Part shown: in pieces, positions 1-5,773 of the stretch
Layout: each line of letters starts with the position of its first letter
Position numbering within the stretch: position 1 is the stretch's first letter
Origin: Actinomycetota bacterium
GTDB lineage: Bacteria; Actinomycetota; Acidimicrobiia; IMCC26256; BP-133
Length of the DNA stretch: 7,926 nucleotides
Direction: 5' to 3'
Assembly: GCA_030838815.1 (NCBI GenBank)
Contig: JAUZEX010000302.1
Location: forward strand, 1 to 7,926
Position numbers and translations under genes: made by a program
The notes under the pieces: generated by a model
Databases searched by the model: none
What the model saw: the letters and a program-made list of their open reading frames with translations, nothing else
Told to the model about the DNA's origin: nothing

Positions 1-1316
1 TTGCCGGCTGCGCCGACGTCATCCGGGGGCTGGTGACGGGCGGCTTCGTGATCTTCGACGATATCCACCACGCCGCCGTCGACCGGGCCTGGGGGGTCGC
101 CGTGCGCAACGCCTTCGATCCCGCCGCCCGCCGGCTGGCCCTGTCGGGAACGCCGTTCCGCTCCGACGTGTCGGCCATCCCCTTCGTGCGCTACCAGCAC
201 GAGGAGGCGGTGGCGGACTACGAGTACGGGTACGGCGACGCTCTGGCCGACGGGGGCGTCGTGCGGCCGGTCTATTTCCCCCGCATCGACGGGATGATGG
301 AGTGGACGGCGCCCGACGGGAGCTTCCACTCCCACGGCTTCGACGACCCGCTCGACGCCGCCCGGGCCGGGCAGCGGCTGCGGACGGCCTACTCGCTGGA
401 GGGGGAGTGGCTACCCCACGTGCTGCGTCAGGCCCACGACCAGCTGCGGGCGATCCGGTCGCACCAGCCCGACGCCGCCGGCCTCGTCATCGCCACCGAC
501 CAGGACCACGCCAAGGGCATCGCCCGCCTCTTCCGGGAGCGGCTCGGGGTCCGGGCGGTGGTGGCGACGTCGGACGATCCCGAGGCGTCGAGCCACATCT
601 CCCGCTTCGCAGCCGGGACGGATCCGTGGATCGTGGCCGTCCGCATGGTCTCGGAAGGGGTCGACATTCCCCGGCTGCGGGTCGGGGTGTTCGCCACCAC
701 GACCACCACCGAGCTGTTCTTCCGCCAGGCCGTCGGGCGCCTGGTGCGCTGGACCCGAGGCGTGCGGGGCCAGAAGTCGTTCCTGTTCATCCCCGACGAG
801 CCCCGGCTGCGGGCCCGGGCCTTCTCCATCGCCGAGCAGCGCCGCCACTCGCTGCGCCATGAGGACCGGGAGATCGTCCCCCGGCCCGAGCCGGTGGAAG
901 AGGCGATCGAGCCCGAGCAGGGATCGTTCTTCGCCCCCATCTCGGCCGTGCCCCTCGGGCTCAGCGACGGCGCTGAATGGACCCTCGACGAGGACGGGTT
1001 GGTCGAGCCGGCCGACGACGCCGCCCTCGTCGTACCCCTCCCGCCGCTCCCCACCGGCGGCCGCCGCCTGGCGGCCCTGGCCCCGGACGGCCGGACGCTC
1101 AGAGAGCACAAGCAACGCCTCCGGGACGCCAACACCAACCGCGTGCGCATGATCGCCCGGGCCACCGGCATGACCCATGCCGCCGTCAACGGCGAGCTCA
1201 ACCGGACGATCGGCCTGAAGCGGATCAGCGAGGCGACCGTGGAGCAGCTCGAGCGGCGCCTGGAAAAAGCCGAGCAGTGGTGGAAGCAGGCCTCGGCCAA
1301 GACCCTCACCGGCTGA
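1..1316 (+). CDS. DExH-type superfamily 2 helicase, 5'-truncated
   Basis: This is the C-terminal part of an ATP-dependent nucleic-acid helicase or translocase. The frame is open from base 3 with no stop, and motif I (Walker A) is absent, so the true start lies upstream. The GTG at 33 is internal, since it falls only eight residues before motif II. Counting from that GTG, the visible motifs are: motif II DDIHH (9-13), motif III SGTP (38-41), motif V with VSEGVDIP (206-213), and motif VI QAVGRLVR with its arginine finger region (232-239). Residues 280-350 are an acidic, proline-rich and probably flexible linker. Residues 355-420 form a conserved-looking helical tail rich in Arg, Glu and Leu that ends in a Trp pair. 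Motif II has Asp where DExH proteins carry the catalytic Glu. The substrate (DNA or RNA) and the pathway cannot be read from this part. The gene converges on the acetyltransferase gene, with 23 bp between the stops. Confidence 0.93.
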   Translation, partial: AGCADVIRGLVTGGFVIFDDIHHAAVDRAWGVAVRNAFDPAARRLALSGTPFRSDVSAIPFVRYQHEEAVADYEYGYGDALADGGVVRPVYFPRIDGMMEWTAPDGSFHSHGFDDPLDAARAGQRLRTAYSLEGEWLPHVLRQAHDQLRAIRSHQPDAAGLVIATDQDHAKGIARLFRERLGVRAVVATSDDPEASSHISRFAAGTDPWIVAVRMVSEGVDIPRLRVGVFATTTTTELFFRQAVGRLVRWTRGVRGQKSFLFIPDEPRLRARAFSIAEQRRHSLRHEDREIVPRPEPVEEAIEPEQGSFFAPISAVPLGLSDGAEWTLDEDGLVEPADDAALVVPLPPLPTGGRRLAALAPDGRTLREHKQRLRDANTNRVRMIARATGMTHAAVNGELNRTIGLKRISEATVEQLERRLEKAEQWWKQASAKTLTG

Positions 1317-1339
1317 CCGGGTCCGGTCGCCGGCAGTCG

Positions 1340-2281
1340 TCAGCGCCAGTCGTCGATGACCCAGGCGTCGGGGTGGTGGTAGCCCTCGTCCTCGGCGTTG
1401 TGCATGGCAACGCCGATCATCTCGGCCCGGAAGCCGCGGTCGAGGAGGGCGCGGTAGGCGCCGCGGCGGGCGGTGTTGACGCCGGCCACGACCACGGACG
1501 CGCCCTGACTGATGGCGAAGGCTTCACAGGCCTCGACCAGCCGGCCGAAGCGGTCTCCGGCGTCGGGGCCGGGACGGGCGGCGCCGAACTTGATGAAGCA
1601 GACGCCGGAGCCCGCCTCGGTGCCGGGGCCGGAATGGCAGACGGCGAAGCCGTCGAGTGCTCCAGCCAACCCATGAACCAGGACGGTGTCGCCCAGCTTC
1701 TGGCGCTCCGCCGCCCAGATCTCCCGTTCCACCTCGAAGCCGGGATAGATCTGGCCGGTCAACTCGGAACAGACGGCGAGGGCCACCTCTGGATCGGTCA
1801 TCCCGGACAGCGGCGTCCAACCGGTCGCCCCGGGGTCGGGCCGGGCCGGCTTGGCCATCACCGGTGTGAGGAAGCGGGGCAGGAAGCCGTAGCGCTGGTA
1901 GAGCGACAGGTGCTTCGTGCTCTGGGGGAAGGTGAACAGGCCCCGGTGGGTGACCTCCCATTCGTCGAAGATCGGCATGGTGGCATCGAGCAGACGGCGG
2001 GCCACGCCCCTGTCCCACAGTTCGGGGAGCACCGTCAGGGGGCCGAAGAAGCCGACACTGCCCCAGCGGGTCACGAAGTTCGTCCCCACCAGCCGCCCGT
2101 CCATCTCGGCGGCCAGTGCCGCGCTGGGATCGGCCGCAAAGCGGCTGCGGACGTAGTCGGCGTCGCCCATGAACGCCGTCGGATCCGGAAGGCCCAGAAA
2201 GGTGCCGAAGGCGAGCCGCATGATCCGGTCCGCCTCGCCCAGCTCTGCTTCCCGGAGCGACCTCACCGTCACCTTGTGCAT
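1340..2281 (-). CDS. GNAT-family N-acetyltransferase (two GNAT-like lobes)
   Basis: A 313-residue cytoplasmic protein likely to transfer an acetyl group from acetyl-CoA to an unidentified amine. The N-terminal lobe (4-145) is a typical GNAT fold. It has a beta-strand leading into GPLTVLPELW and then the acetyl-CoA pyrophosphate-binding turn DRGVARRLL (90-98). The segment HLSLYQRYGF (124-133) is the usual GNAT closing helix-turn. The C-terminal lobe (155-294) repeats the pattern more weakly, ending ARRGAYRALLDRGF (271-284), so the protein resembles tandem or duplicated GNATs. The ATG at 2281 was chosen because homologous GNATs begin just before VTVRSL. No convincing Shine-Dalgarno precedes it. 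A TACCGT hexamer at 2288-2293 lies 6 nt upstream of the ATG, so a leaderless transcript is possible. GTG 2305 and ATG 2407 are in-frame alternatives, but they would add a low-complexity basic stretch. The frame stays open far upstream to 3526, which is a GC artefact. Confidence 0.9.
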   Translation of the reverse strand: MHKVTVRSLREAELGEADRIMRLAFGTFLGLPDPTAFMGDADYVRSRFAADPSAALAAEMDGRLVGTNFVTRWGSVGFFGPLTVLPELWDRGVARRLLDATMPIFDEWEVTHRGLFTFPQSTKHLSLYQRYGFLPRFLTPVMAKPARPDPGATGWTPLSGMTDPEVALAVCSELTGQIYPGFEVEREIWAAERQKLGDTVLVHGLAGALDGFAVCHSGPGTEAGSGVCFIKFGAARPGPDAGDRFGRLVEACEAFAISQGASVVVAGVNTARRGAYRALLDRGFRAEMIGVAMHNAEDEGYHHPDAWVIDDWR

Positions 2282-2334
2282 GCGTCGACGGTATCGTCTG
2301 GCCACGACCTCGACGCGGGCCAGTGCCGATCCGG

Positions 2335-2352
2335 TTGCAAAGCGGCAATTGC
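2335..2352. promoter_or_regulatory. Candidate operator: two adjacent palindromes
   Basis: TTGCAA (2335-2340) and GCAATTGC (2345-2352) are perfect palindromes whose centres are 11 bp apart, about one DNA turn. The pair also contains TTGC-6-GCAA as an inverted repeat. The element lies about 55-70 bp upstream of the acetyltransferase start and is clearly less GC-rich than its surroundings. That would suit a dimeric regulator, but I recognise no specific family and chance is possible. Confidence 0.2.
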
Positions 2353-2584
2353 TCGGCCGCCCGGGGGGTTGGCCGTAAGCGGGCGGTGGGTGTGTCGTTT
2401 GGGTCATTGACGTCGCCTGGGGATTCCCCCCGAGTTGCGGCTGATGACGGCGTGTCCCCGGCCGACGGGCCGGGGTCACACCGCAGCCCTGAATGTTCGC
2501 CGTCGGCGGAGGGGGACAAAAGGGGCGCCGGCTGTCCGGTTCCTGTACCGTTGGGCGATCCCTCCGGAGGGCCGTCTCGTCGGC

Positions 2585-2589
2585 AAGGA
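2585..2589 (+). promoter_or_regulatory. Ribosome binding site deciding the membrane-protein start
   Basis: AAGGA lies 4 nt before the ATG at 2594. It is the main reason to prefer this start over ATG 2435, which would add 53 residues of basic, non-hydrophobic sequence. A second SD-like GGAGGG (2566-2571) sits inside the 12-bp palindrome 2560-2571, but no start codon follows it at a usable distance. Confidence 0.5.
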
Positions 2590-2593
2590 CGTC

Positions 2594-3280
2594 ATGAGCG
2601 AGCCCTCGAAGGGGACGATTCTGGCCACGGTCGTCCGGAGGTCGGGGCCGCACCTGGTGGAGGCGACCCTCGTCCCGGCCGTGCTGTTCTACGTCTGTCT
2701 CGTCGCCGTCGGGCTCGGCGCGGCCTACGTGGCGGTGCTGGGTTGGGCGTACGCCGCCGTCGTCCGCCGGATCGTGCGTCGCGACCCCGTTCCGCCGATC
2801 CTCGTGCTGAGCGTCGTCGGGATCACCATGCGGACGGTGGTGGCGGTCGTCAGCCGCAGCTCGTTCGTCTACTTCCTCCAACCCGTCCTCGGCTCCGTCG
2901 CCATGGGCGGCGTGTTCCTCGTCTCGATCGCGCTCGGCAGGCCGCTCATTGCCACGCTGGCCGGGGAGTTCTGGCCCATCACGCCGGAGGCGCACGCCCG
3001 GCCCGGTGTTCTCCGGCTCTTCCGGCGGCTGACGCTGTTGTGGGCCGGGGTCAACCTGGCGTCGGCCGCGCTGACGATGGGCCTGCTCCTGTGGCTGCCC
3101 CTGGGGCCGTTCCTGGCCATGAAGCAGGTCTGCGGCCTTGGCCTCACTGCGGCGGCCGTCGTCCTCACCGTTTCGATGGCGCTGCGCACGGCCCGACGCG
3201 AGGGCCTCTGCGCCGGCCCGCTCCCCGTACCGCTCCCGATCCCGGTGGTGGCTGAGACCATCGTCGCGGTCAGCTGCTGA
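2594..3280 (+). CDS. Multi-pass membrane protein, VC0807/DUF3159-like
   Basis: A 228-residue integral membrane protein of unknown function. Hydrophobic segments lie at roughly 24-58 (probably two spans), 68-86, 91-123 (one or two), 144-168 and 180-198. This suggests five to seven helices, with arginine-rich cytoplasmic loops at 59-63 (RRIVRR), around 141-145 and at 199-202. The segment FLQPVLG...GRPLIATLAGEF (94-126) resembles the re-entrant pattern ending in a GRPL motif that I associate with the VC0807 family and the related DUF3159/septation-protein-A-like membrane proteins. That family call is from memory and only moderately certain. No catalytic residues are evident. The gene is followed after 3 nt by the TatA-like gene, so the two are almost certainly co-transcribed and probably translationally coupled. 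The start at 2594 is supported by the AAGGA at 2585-2589. Confidence 0.82.
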   Translation: MSEPSKGTILATVVRRSGPHLVEATLVPAVLFYVCLVAVGLGAAYVAVLGWAYAAVVRRIVRRDPVPPILVLSVVGITMRTVVAVVSRSSFVYFLQPVLGSVAMGGVFLVSIALGRPLIATLAGEFWPITPEAHARPGVLRLFRRLTLLWAGVNLASAALTMGLLLWLPLGPFLAMKQVCGLGLTAAAVVLTVSMALRTARREGLCAGPLPVPLPIPVVAETIVAVSC

Positions 3281-3283
3281 GCG

Positions 3284-3541
3284 ATGTTCGAAGGCCTCCT
3301 GTCGCCCTGGCATCTGTTGATCATCGCCTTGGCGGTCTTCGTCGTCATCGGGCCGAAGGCGCTGGCCGACCGCTGGAAGAACCTCTCGGAAACCGTCGGC
3401 CGCCTGGGCGACCCCCCGGACGGCCCGTTGCCTCCGGCCGCGGCTGACGAGCCTGCGCCGCCGGCCGAGATCAGATCGCCGCTGGCCCGTCGGATCGGAC
3501 GCCTGCTGACCCGTCGACGACGGCACCGCAGCGGTGGCTGA
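3284..3541 (+). CDS. TatA/TatB-like small membrane protein
   Basis: An 85-residue protein with the architecture of twin-arginine translocation TatA/TatB subunits. It has a short N-terminus (MFEGLLSPW), one membrane span at 9-22, a Gly-Pro hinge (23-24), a predicted amphipathic helix at 25-42 and a disordered Pro/Ala-rich tail. TatA assembles pores and TatB recognises substrate in the cytoplasmic membrane. The GP after the span is more TatB-like, while the length and start resemble actinobacterial TatA. It departs from both: the usual FG-x-KKLPE (or GPxxLP) signature is replaced by IGPKALADR, and the C-terminus ends in a second strongly basic segment (residues 66-82, RRIGRLLTRRRRHR) where TatA tails are usually acidic. 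No tatC or second tat gene is in the window. The start lies 3 nt after the preceding stop with no clear separate Shine-Dalgarno, suggesting translational coupling. It may be a divergent Tat paralogue with a different job. Confidence 0.8.
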   Translation: MFEGLLSPWHLLIIALAVFVVIGPKALADRWKNLSETVGRLGDPPDGPLPPAAADEPAPPAEIRSPLARRIGRLLTRRRRHRSGG

Positions 3542-3610
3542 CTCGAGCCCGCACCTCGGCGCCGTCTCCGCCTCTCGACGGTGGCTGTCGGACGCCAGGT
3601 AACCCGCCGG

Positions 3611-5599
3611 TCAGGCCGGGCGCAGCGCGATGATCTGGCCGAGATTCGGATGGGCCGTCGAGGCGGTGGCGGTGCGGAGGCCGGTGGGACCGGGCGTGAC
3701 CTGGACGGAGTCCGCCCCTTCCCAGGTCACGTGGTTGCTGCCGGCGGTGACGGCCGCCTCGCCCCGCTCGACCATGCGGCTGGGCGGTGTGATGAAGTTG
3801 GTTCCGCCAATACCGAAGAGGCCGATGATCACGTCGCCCGCGGCGGTGGTGGTGACCGAAGGGGCCGTGATGCTCTTGACCGAGCCGACGGTCGTCCGCC
3901 CGCCGTGGGCGTCGACAGGGGCAGTGGTGTCGACCCCGGTGTAGGCCATGATGCCGCCGGCGGCGGGGACAGCCCCGGAGAACTTCCAGGTGTAGGACGA
4001 GGGGTCGCCGATGGTGGCGGTCCGCACATAGACCGCCTGGGTCACGTAGTTGGCGGCGTTGTCGATGCGCACGAACGTCCAACCGGCGGGCGGGGCGATG
4101 GTGGTCGTGCCCCGCACCGCGACCGCCGCCACCATGACGTCGCCGTCCCTGACGTTGGGCGGCGCCGGCAGGAGAAGGGTGTTGGCCTTGGTGTTCCTGC
4201 CCGCGCTGGCGCCGCGGAAGGTGATGCCGCCCCCGGAACCGCCTCCTCCGGCGCCGGGGTTGACGGTGAGGGTGGCCGTGGCCGTGTTGGAGCTCGAGGT
4301 GCCGTCGTTGACCTGATACGTGAAGGCGTCGGGTCCGGCGTAGCCCGGGGTGGGCGTGTAGGTCACGACGGCGCTGTCGCGGTTGGGGGCGGTCGCCGTG
4401 CAGGGCCCGTTGTCGGCCGGCGAAAGCGAGCCGTGGGTAGGAGCGGCCACGATGGTGAAAGCGAGTTCGCAGGTCTCGACGTCGGTACCCGACAGGGTCA
4501 CCCCGACCGGGGTGTCGGCCGCGGTCGTGGCTGACACGGGCGTCGCGGTCGGCGGATTGCCGACGCTGTTTCCGCTACTGCTGATGGTGAAGGAGTCGCT
4601 GAGGCTGCCGCCGGCGGAGCGTACGAAGCGGGCGGAGATCCGGTCGGCAGAGACCTCGTAGCGGACGAATCCCTTGGTGGGGTTGCTGTTGCTTCCCATC
4701 AGCTTGGCGAAATAGGGCGCTTCCGGGTCGGTGGTGCTGACGGGATAGAGGCTGTTGCCGCCGGTTCCGGCAATGACGGTGACGGGGCCGGCGCCCTTCG
4801 TGTAGGCATTGTCGACGCCATCGTCGGTGACGCAGGCGGCGTTGAAGGACCCTGCGGCCAGGGCCGGGCAGGCGTCCGACAGGGCCAGCTGCTTGCTGCG
4901 CTGATAGGTGTGGTCGTGACCCTGGAGGATGAGGTCGACCTTCTTGCCTACCAGGAGGTTCTGCAGGTCGGTACCAATGGTGCAGGCCTTGCTGCCGGCG
5001 GAGAGGCAGGGTTTGTGCATCCCGACGATCACCCACCGGACCCCCTGGGCCCGGGCCTCGTCAATGGCGTTGGCGAGCCAGGCGGTGTGGACGCCGCCGT
5101 TGGTGTACTCGACCGTGCCGTCGGCGAAGGTCAGGTCGGGCGAGATCATGATGAACCGGGCCAGGGGCGCCGACGGCGGGTAGTCGAAGAAGTATTCCCG
5201 GCCGTAGTTGCCGCTCACGTTGCCGATCCGGTCGGGGAGGCAGGCGGTGAAGTTGCCGACCGTCCCGTTGGGTCCGTTGTCCTCATGGTTCCCGGACACG
5301 ATCTCGAACGGGTAGGTGCTCCCCACCTTGCTTTTGACGAAGTCGCACCAGGCCGACTCGGGAGCGGTGTTGTAGCTGAGGTCGCCGGTGGCGACGAATA
5401 CATCGGTTGCCGATCCGGCCAGGGTCGCCAGGGTGGCGGCGGCGTCGGCGCTGGCGGTGAAGTCTCCGGCCGAGCCAAAAGTGAACGACGCGGGGGCCGG
5501 AGGGGAGACGGCCAATGTCGGCCGGAGGGTGAGTGACGTGCCGAGGAGGGCTGCCACCACCGCGAGGGCGCGGATTCGACTGCTGGAGAAAGGGGGCAT
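3611..5599 (-). CDS. Secreted purple-acid-phosphatase-type metallophosphoesterase with Ig-like and C-terminal beta-rich domains
   Basis: A 662-residue exported hydrolase of phosphate esters. Residues 1-36 look like a Sec signal peptide: Arg at 8 and 10, hydrophobic core 11-24, cleavage probably near AVS/APA. The catalytic domain (about 38-342) has the five purple acid phosphatase metal-site blocks: D46 in SAGDFT (normally DxG, here D-F-T), GDLSY with D73 and Y76, GNHE 103-106, VGMH with H195, and GHDH 227-230. Six cysteines (85, 120, 198, 206, 244, 256) could form disulfides. An Ig/cadherin-like repeat of the Big_9/VCBS style follows (348-446, ending DAFTYQVNDG...TATLTV). A Gly-rich linker (449-458) and a roughly 200-residue beta-rich module ending IIALRPA complete the protein. 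There is no twin-arginine motif, LPXTG or terminal membrane span, so release or non-covalent surface binding is likely. The gene has its own leader. ATG 5599 is the first possible start in this frame, because a stop lies just upstream. Confidence 0.93.
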   Translation of the reverse strand: MPPFSSSRIRALAVVAALLGTSLTLRPTLAVSPPAPASFTFGSAGDFTASADAAATLATLAGSATDVFVATGDLSYNTAPESAWCDFVKSKVGSTYPFEIVSGNHEDNGPNGTVGNFTACLPDRIGNVSGNYGREYFFDYPPSAPLARFIMISPDLTFADGTVEYTNGGVHTAWLANAIDEARAQGVRWVIVGMHKPCLSAGSKACTIGTDLQNLLVGKKVDLILQGHDHTYQRSKQLALSDACPALAAGSFNAACVTDDGVDNAYTKGAGPVTVIAGTGGNSLYPVSTTDPEAPYFAKLMGSNSNPTKGFVRYEVSADRISARFVRSAGGSLSDSFTISSSGNSVGNPPTATPVSATTAADTPVGVTLSGTDVETCELAFTIVAAPTHGSLSPADNGPCTATAPNRDSAVVTYTPTPGYAGPDAFTYQVNDGTSSSNTATATLTVNPGAGGGGSGGGITFRGASAGRNTKANTLLLPAPPNVRDGDVMVAAVAVRGTTTIAPPAGWTFVRIDNAANYVTQAVYVRTATIGDPSSYTWKFSGAVPAAGGIMAYTGVDTTAPVDAHGGRTTVGSVKSITAPSVTTTAAGDVIIGLFGIGGTNFITPPSRMVERGEAAVTAGSNHVTWEGADSVQVTPGPTGLRTATASTAHPNLGQIIALRPA

Positions 5600-5625
5600 C
5601 CCCGCTCATTCGGCCGCATGGTCGG

Positions 5626-5635
5626 CCTTCCCCCT
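5626..5635 (-). promoter_or_regulatory. Strong Shine-Dalgarno misaligned with the phosphoesterase frame
   Basis: On the minus strand AGGGGGAAGG (5635-5626) is the best ribosome-binding sequence in the leader. It stands 6 nt before an ATG at 5619, which is not in the phosphoesterase frame. It is 26 nt from the ATG at 5599 that begins the signal peptide. The sequence directly before 5599 is only GAGCGGGG, without spacing. Confidence 0.4.
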
Positions 5636-5657
5636 CTTTTGAATCTTTTTTAAACCG

Positions 5658-5707
5658 CCCCTAAAGCCTTCTTGGGGACATCCCGTCCCACGGTGGACGG
5701 TTGGGAC
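5658..5707 (-). promoter_or_regulatory. Leader with overlapping alternative stem-loops
   Basis: In the transcript of the phosphoesterase gene, GTCCCA (5707-5702) can pair with TGGGAC (5690-5685). Alternatively the same GGGAC (5689-5685) can pair with GTCCC (5679-5675). The latter arm overlaps CCCC (5677-5674), which can pair with GGGG (5661-5658). The three stems therefore exclude one another pairwise, the geometry of an attenuator or switch. An A/T-rich tract (about 5635-5656) follows, lacking the T-run of an intrinsic terminator on this strand. I do not recognise a known riboswitch class. Confidence 0.25.
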
Positions 5708-5728
5708 GCAACGGACACGCCGTGCGTC

Positions 5729-5759
5729 ACGTTACGAACCAGTCCAAATGCCGCGTCAA
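5729..5759 (-). promoter_or_regulatory. Candidate sigma-70-type promoter for the phosphoesterase gene
   Basis: On the minus strand, TTGACG (5759-5754) matches the -35 consensus in five of six bases. It is followed after 19 nt by TAACGT (5734-5729), which fits TANNNT. The spacing is longer than the usual 17-18. It lies only 15 bp beyond the stop of the oxidoreductase gene and would give a leader of about 120 nt. The large gap between the genes also argues that the phosphoesterase has its own promoter. Confidence 0.35.
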
Positions 5760-5773
5760 ACCTGAAGGACGAC

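Larger units (their letters stand above)
2282..2593. promoter_or_regulatory. Divergent intergenic region between GNAT and membrane-protein genes
   Basis: This 312-bp stretch holds no gene I can support, although several frames are open. It must contain the start signals of both divergent genes. It is rich in short palindromes: TTGCAA (2335-2340), GCAATTGC (2345-2352), GGGGATTCCCC (2419-2429) and CCCTCCGGAGGG (2560-2571). A TACCGT hexamer fitting the actinobacterial TANNNT -10 pattern lies at 2546-2551 on + and another at 2288-2293 on -. Neither has a good -35 partner. The inverted repeat GGACA/TGTCC (2514-2518 and 2533-2537) could form a small hairpin in the leader of the + strand gene. The assignment as a regulatory region rests on gene layout, not on a recognised binding site. 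Confidence 0.5.

Noticed and set aside
1..1316. Helicase as part of a phage-defence or restriction island
   Set aside because: Neighbouring genes are metabolic or membrane genes, with no nuclease, methyltransferase, integrase or other defence component, and no base-composition change is visible.
1315..1328. Inverted repeat GACCG-GGTC-CGGTC between the convergent helicase and acetyltransferase genes as a terminator
   Set aside because: The stem is only 5 bp and starts inside the helicase stop codon, with no T-run on either strand. It may still aid termination but cannot be called.
977..2410. 477-codon plus-strand ORF spanning the helicase end and the acetyltransferase gene
   Set aside because: It overlaps two well-supported genes in other frames, and its translation shows only biased composition.
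2407..2412. TTGACG as a -35 box for the membrane-protein gene
   Set aside because: No TANNNT-like -10 lies 16-19 nt downstream (the sequence there is GGATTCCCCCCGAG), so it is probably chance.
2282..3526. Acetyltransferase frame open upstream for a further 415 codons on the minus strand, giving a 728-codon ORF
   Set aside because: The extra part lies antisense to the membrane-protein and TatA-like genes. It is low-complexity and rich in Arg, Pro and Asp, with no domain, which is the usual antisense artefact of GC-rich coding DNA.
3542..3610. Terminator between the TatA-like and phosphoesterase genes
   Set aside because: Only a weak CCGTC/GACGG stem with a 10-nt loop (3562-3581) is seen and no T-run follows; too weak to list.
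3284..5599. TatA-like protein as dedicated exporter of the neighbouring phosphoesterase
   Set aside because: The phosphoesterase signal peptide has no twin-arginine motif (single Arg at 8 and 10), and the two genes are convergent rather than co-transcribed.
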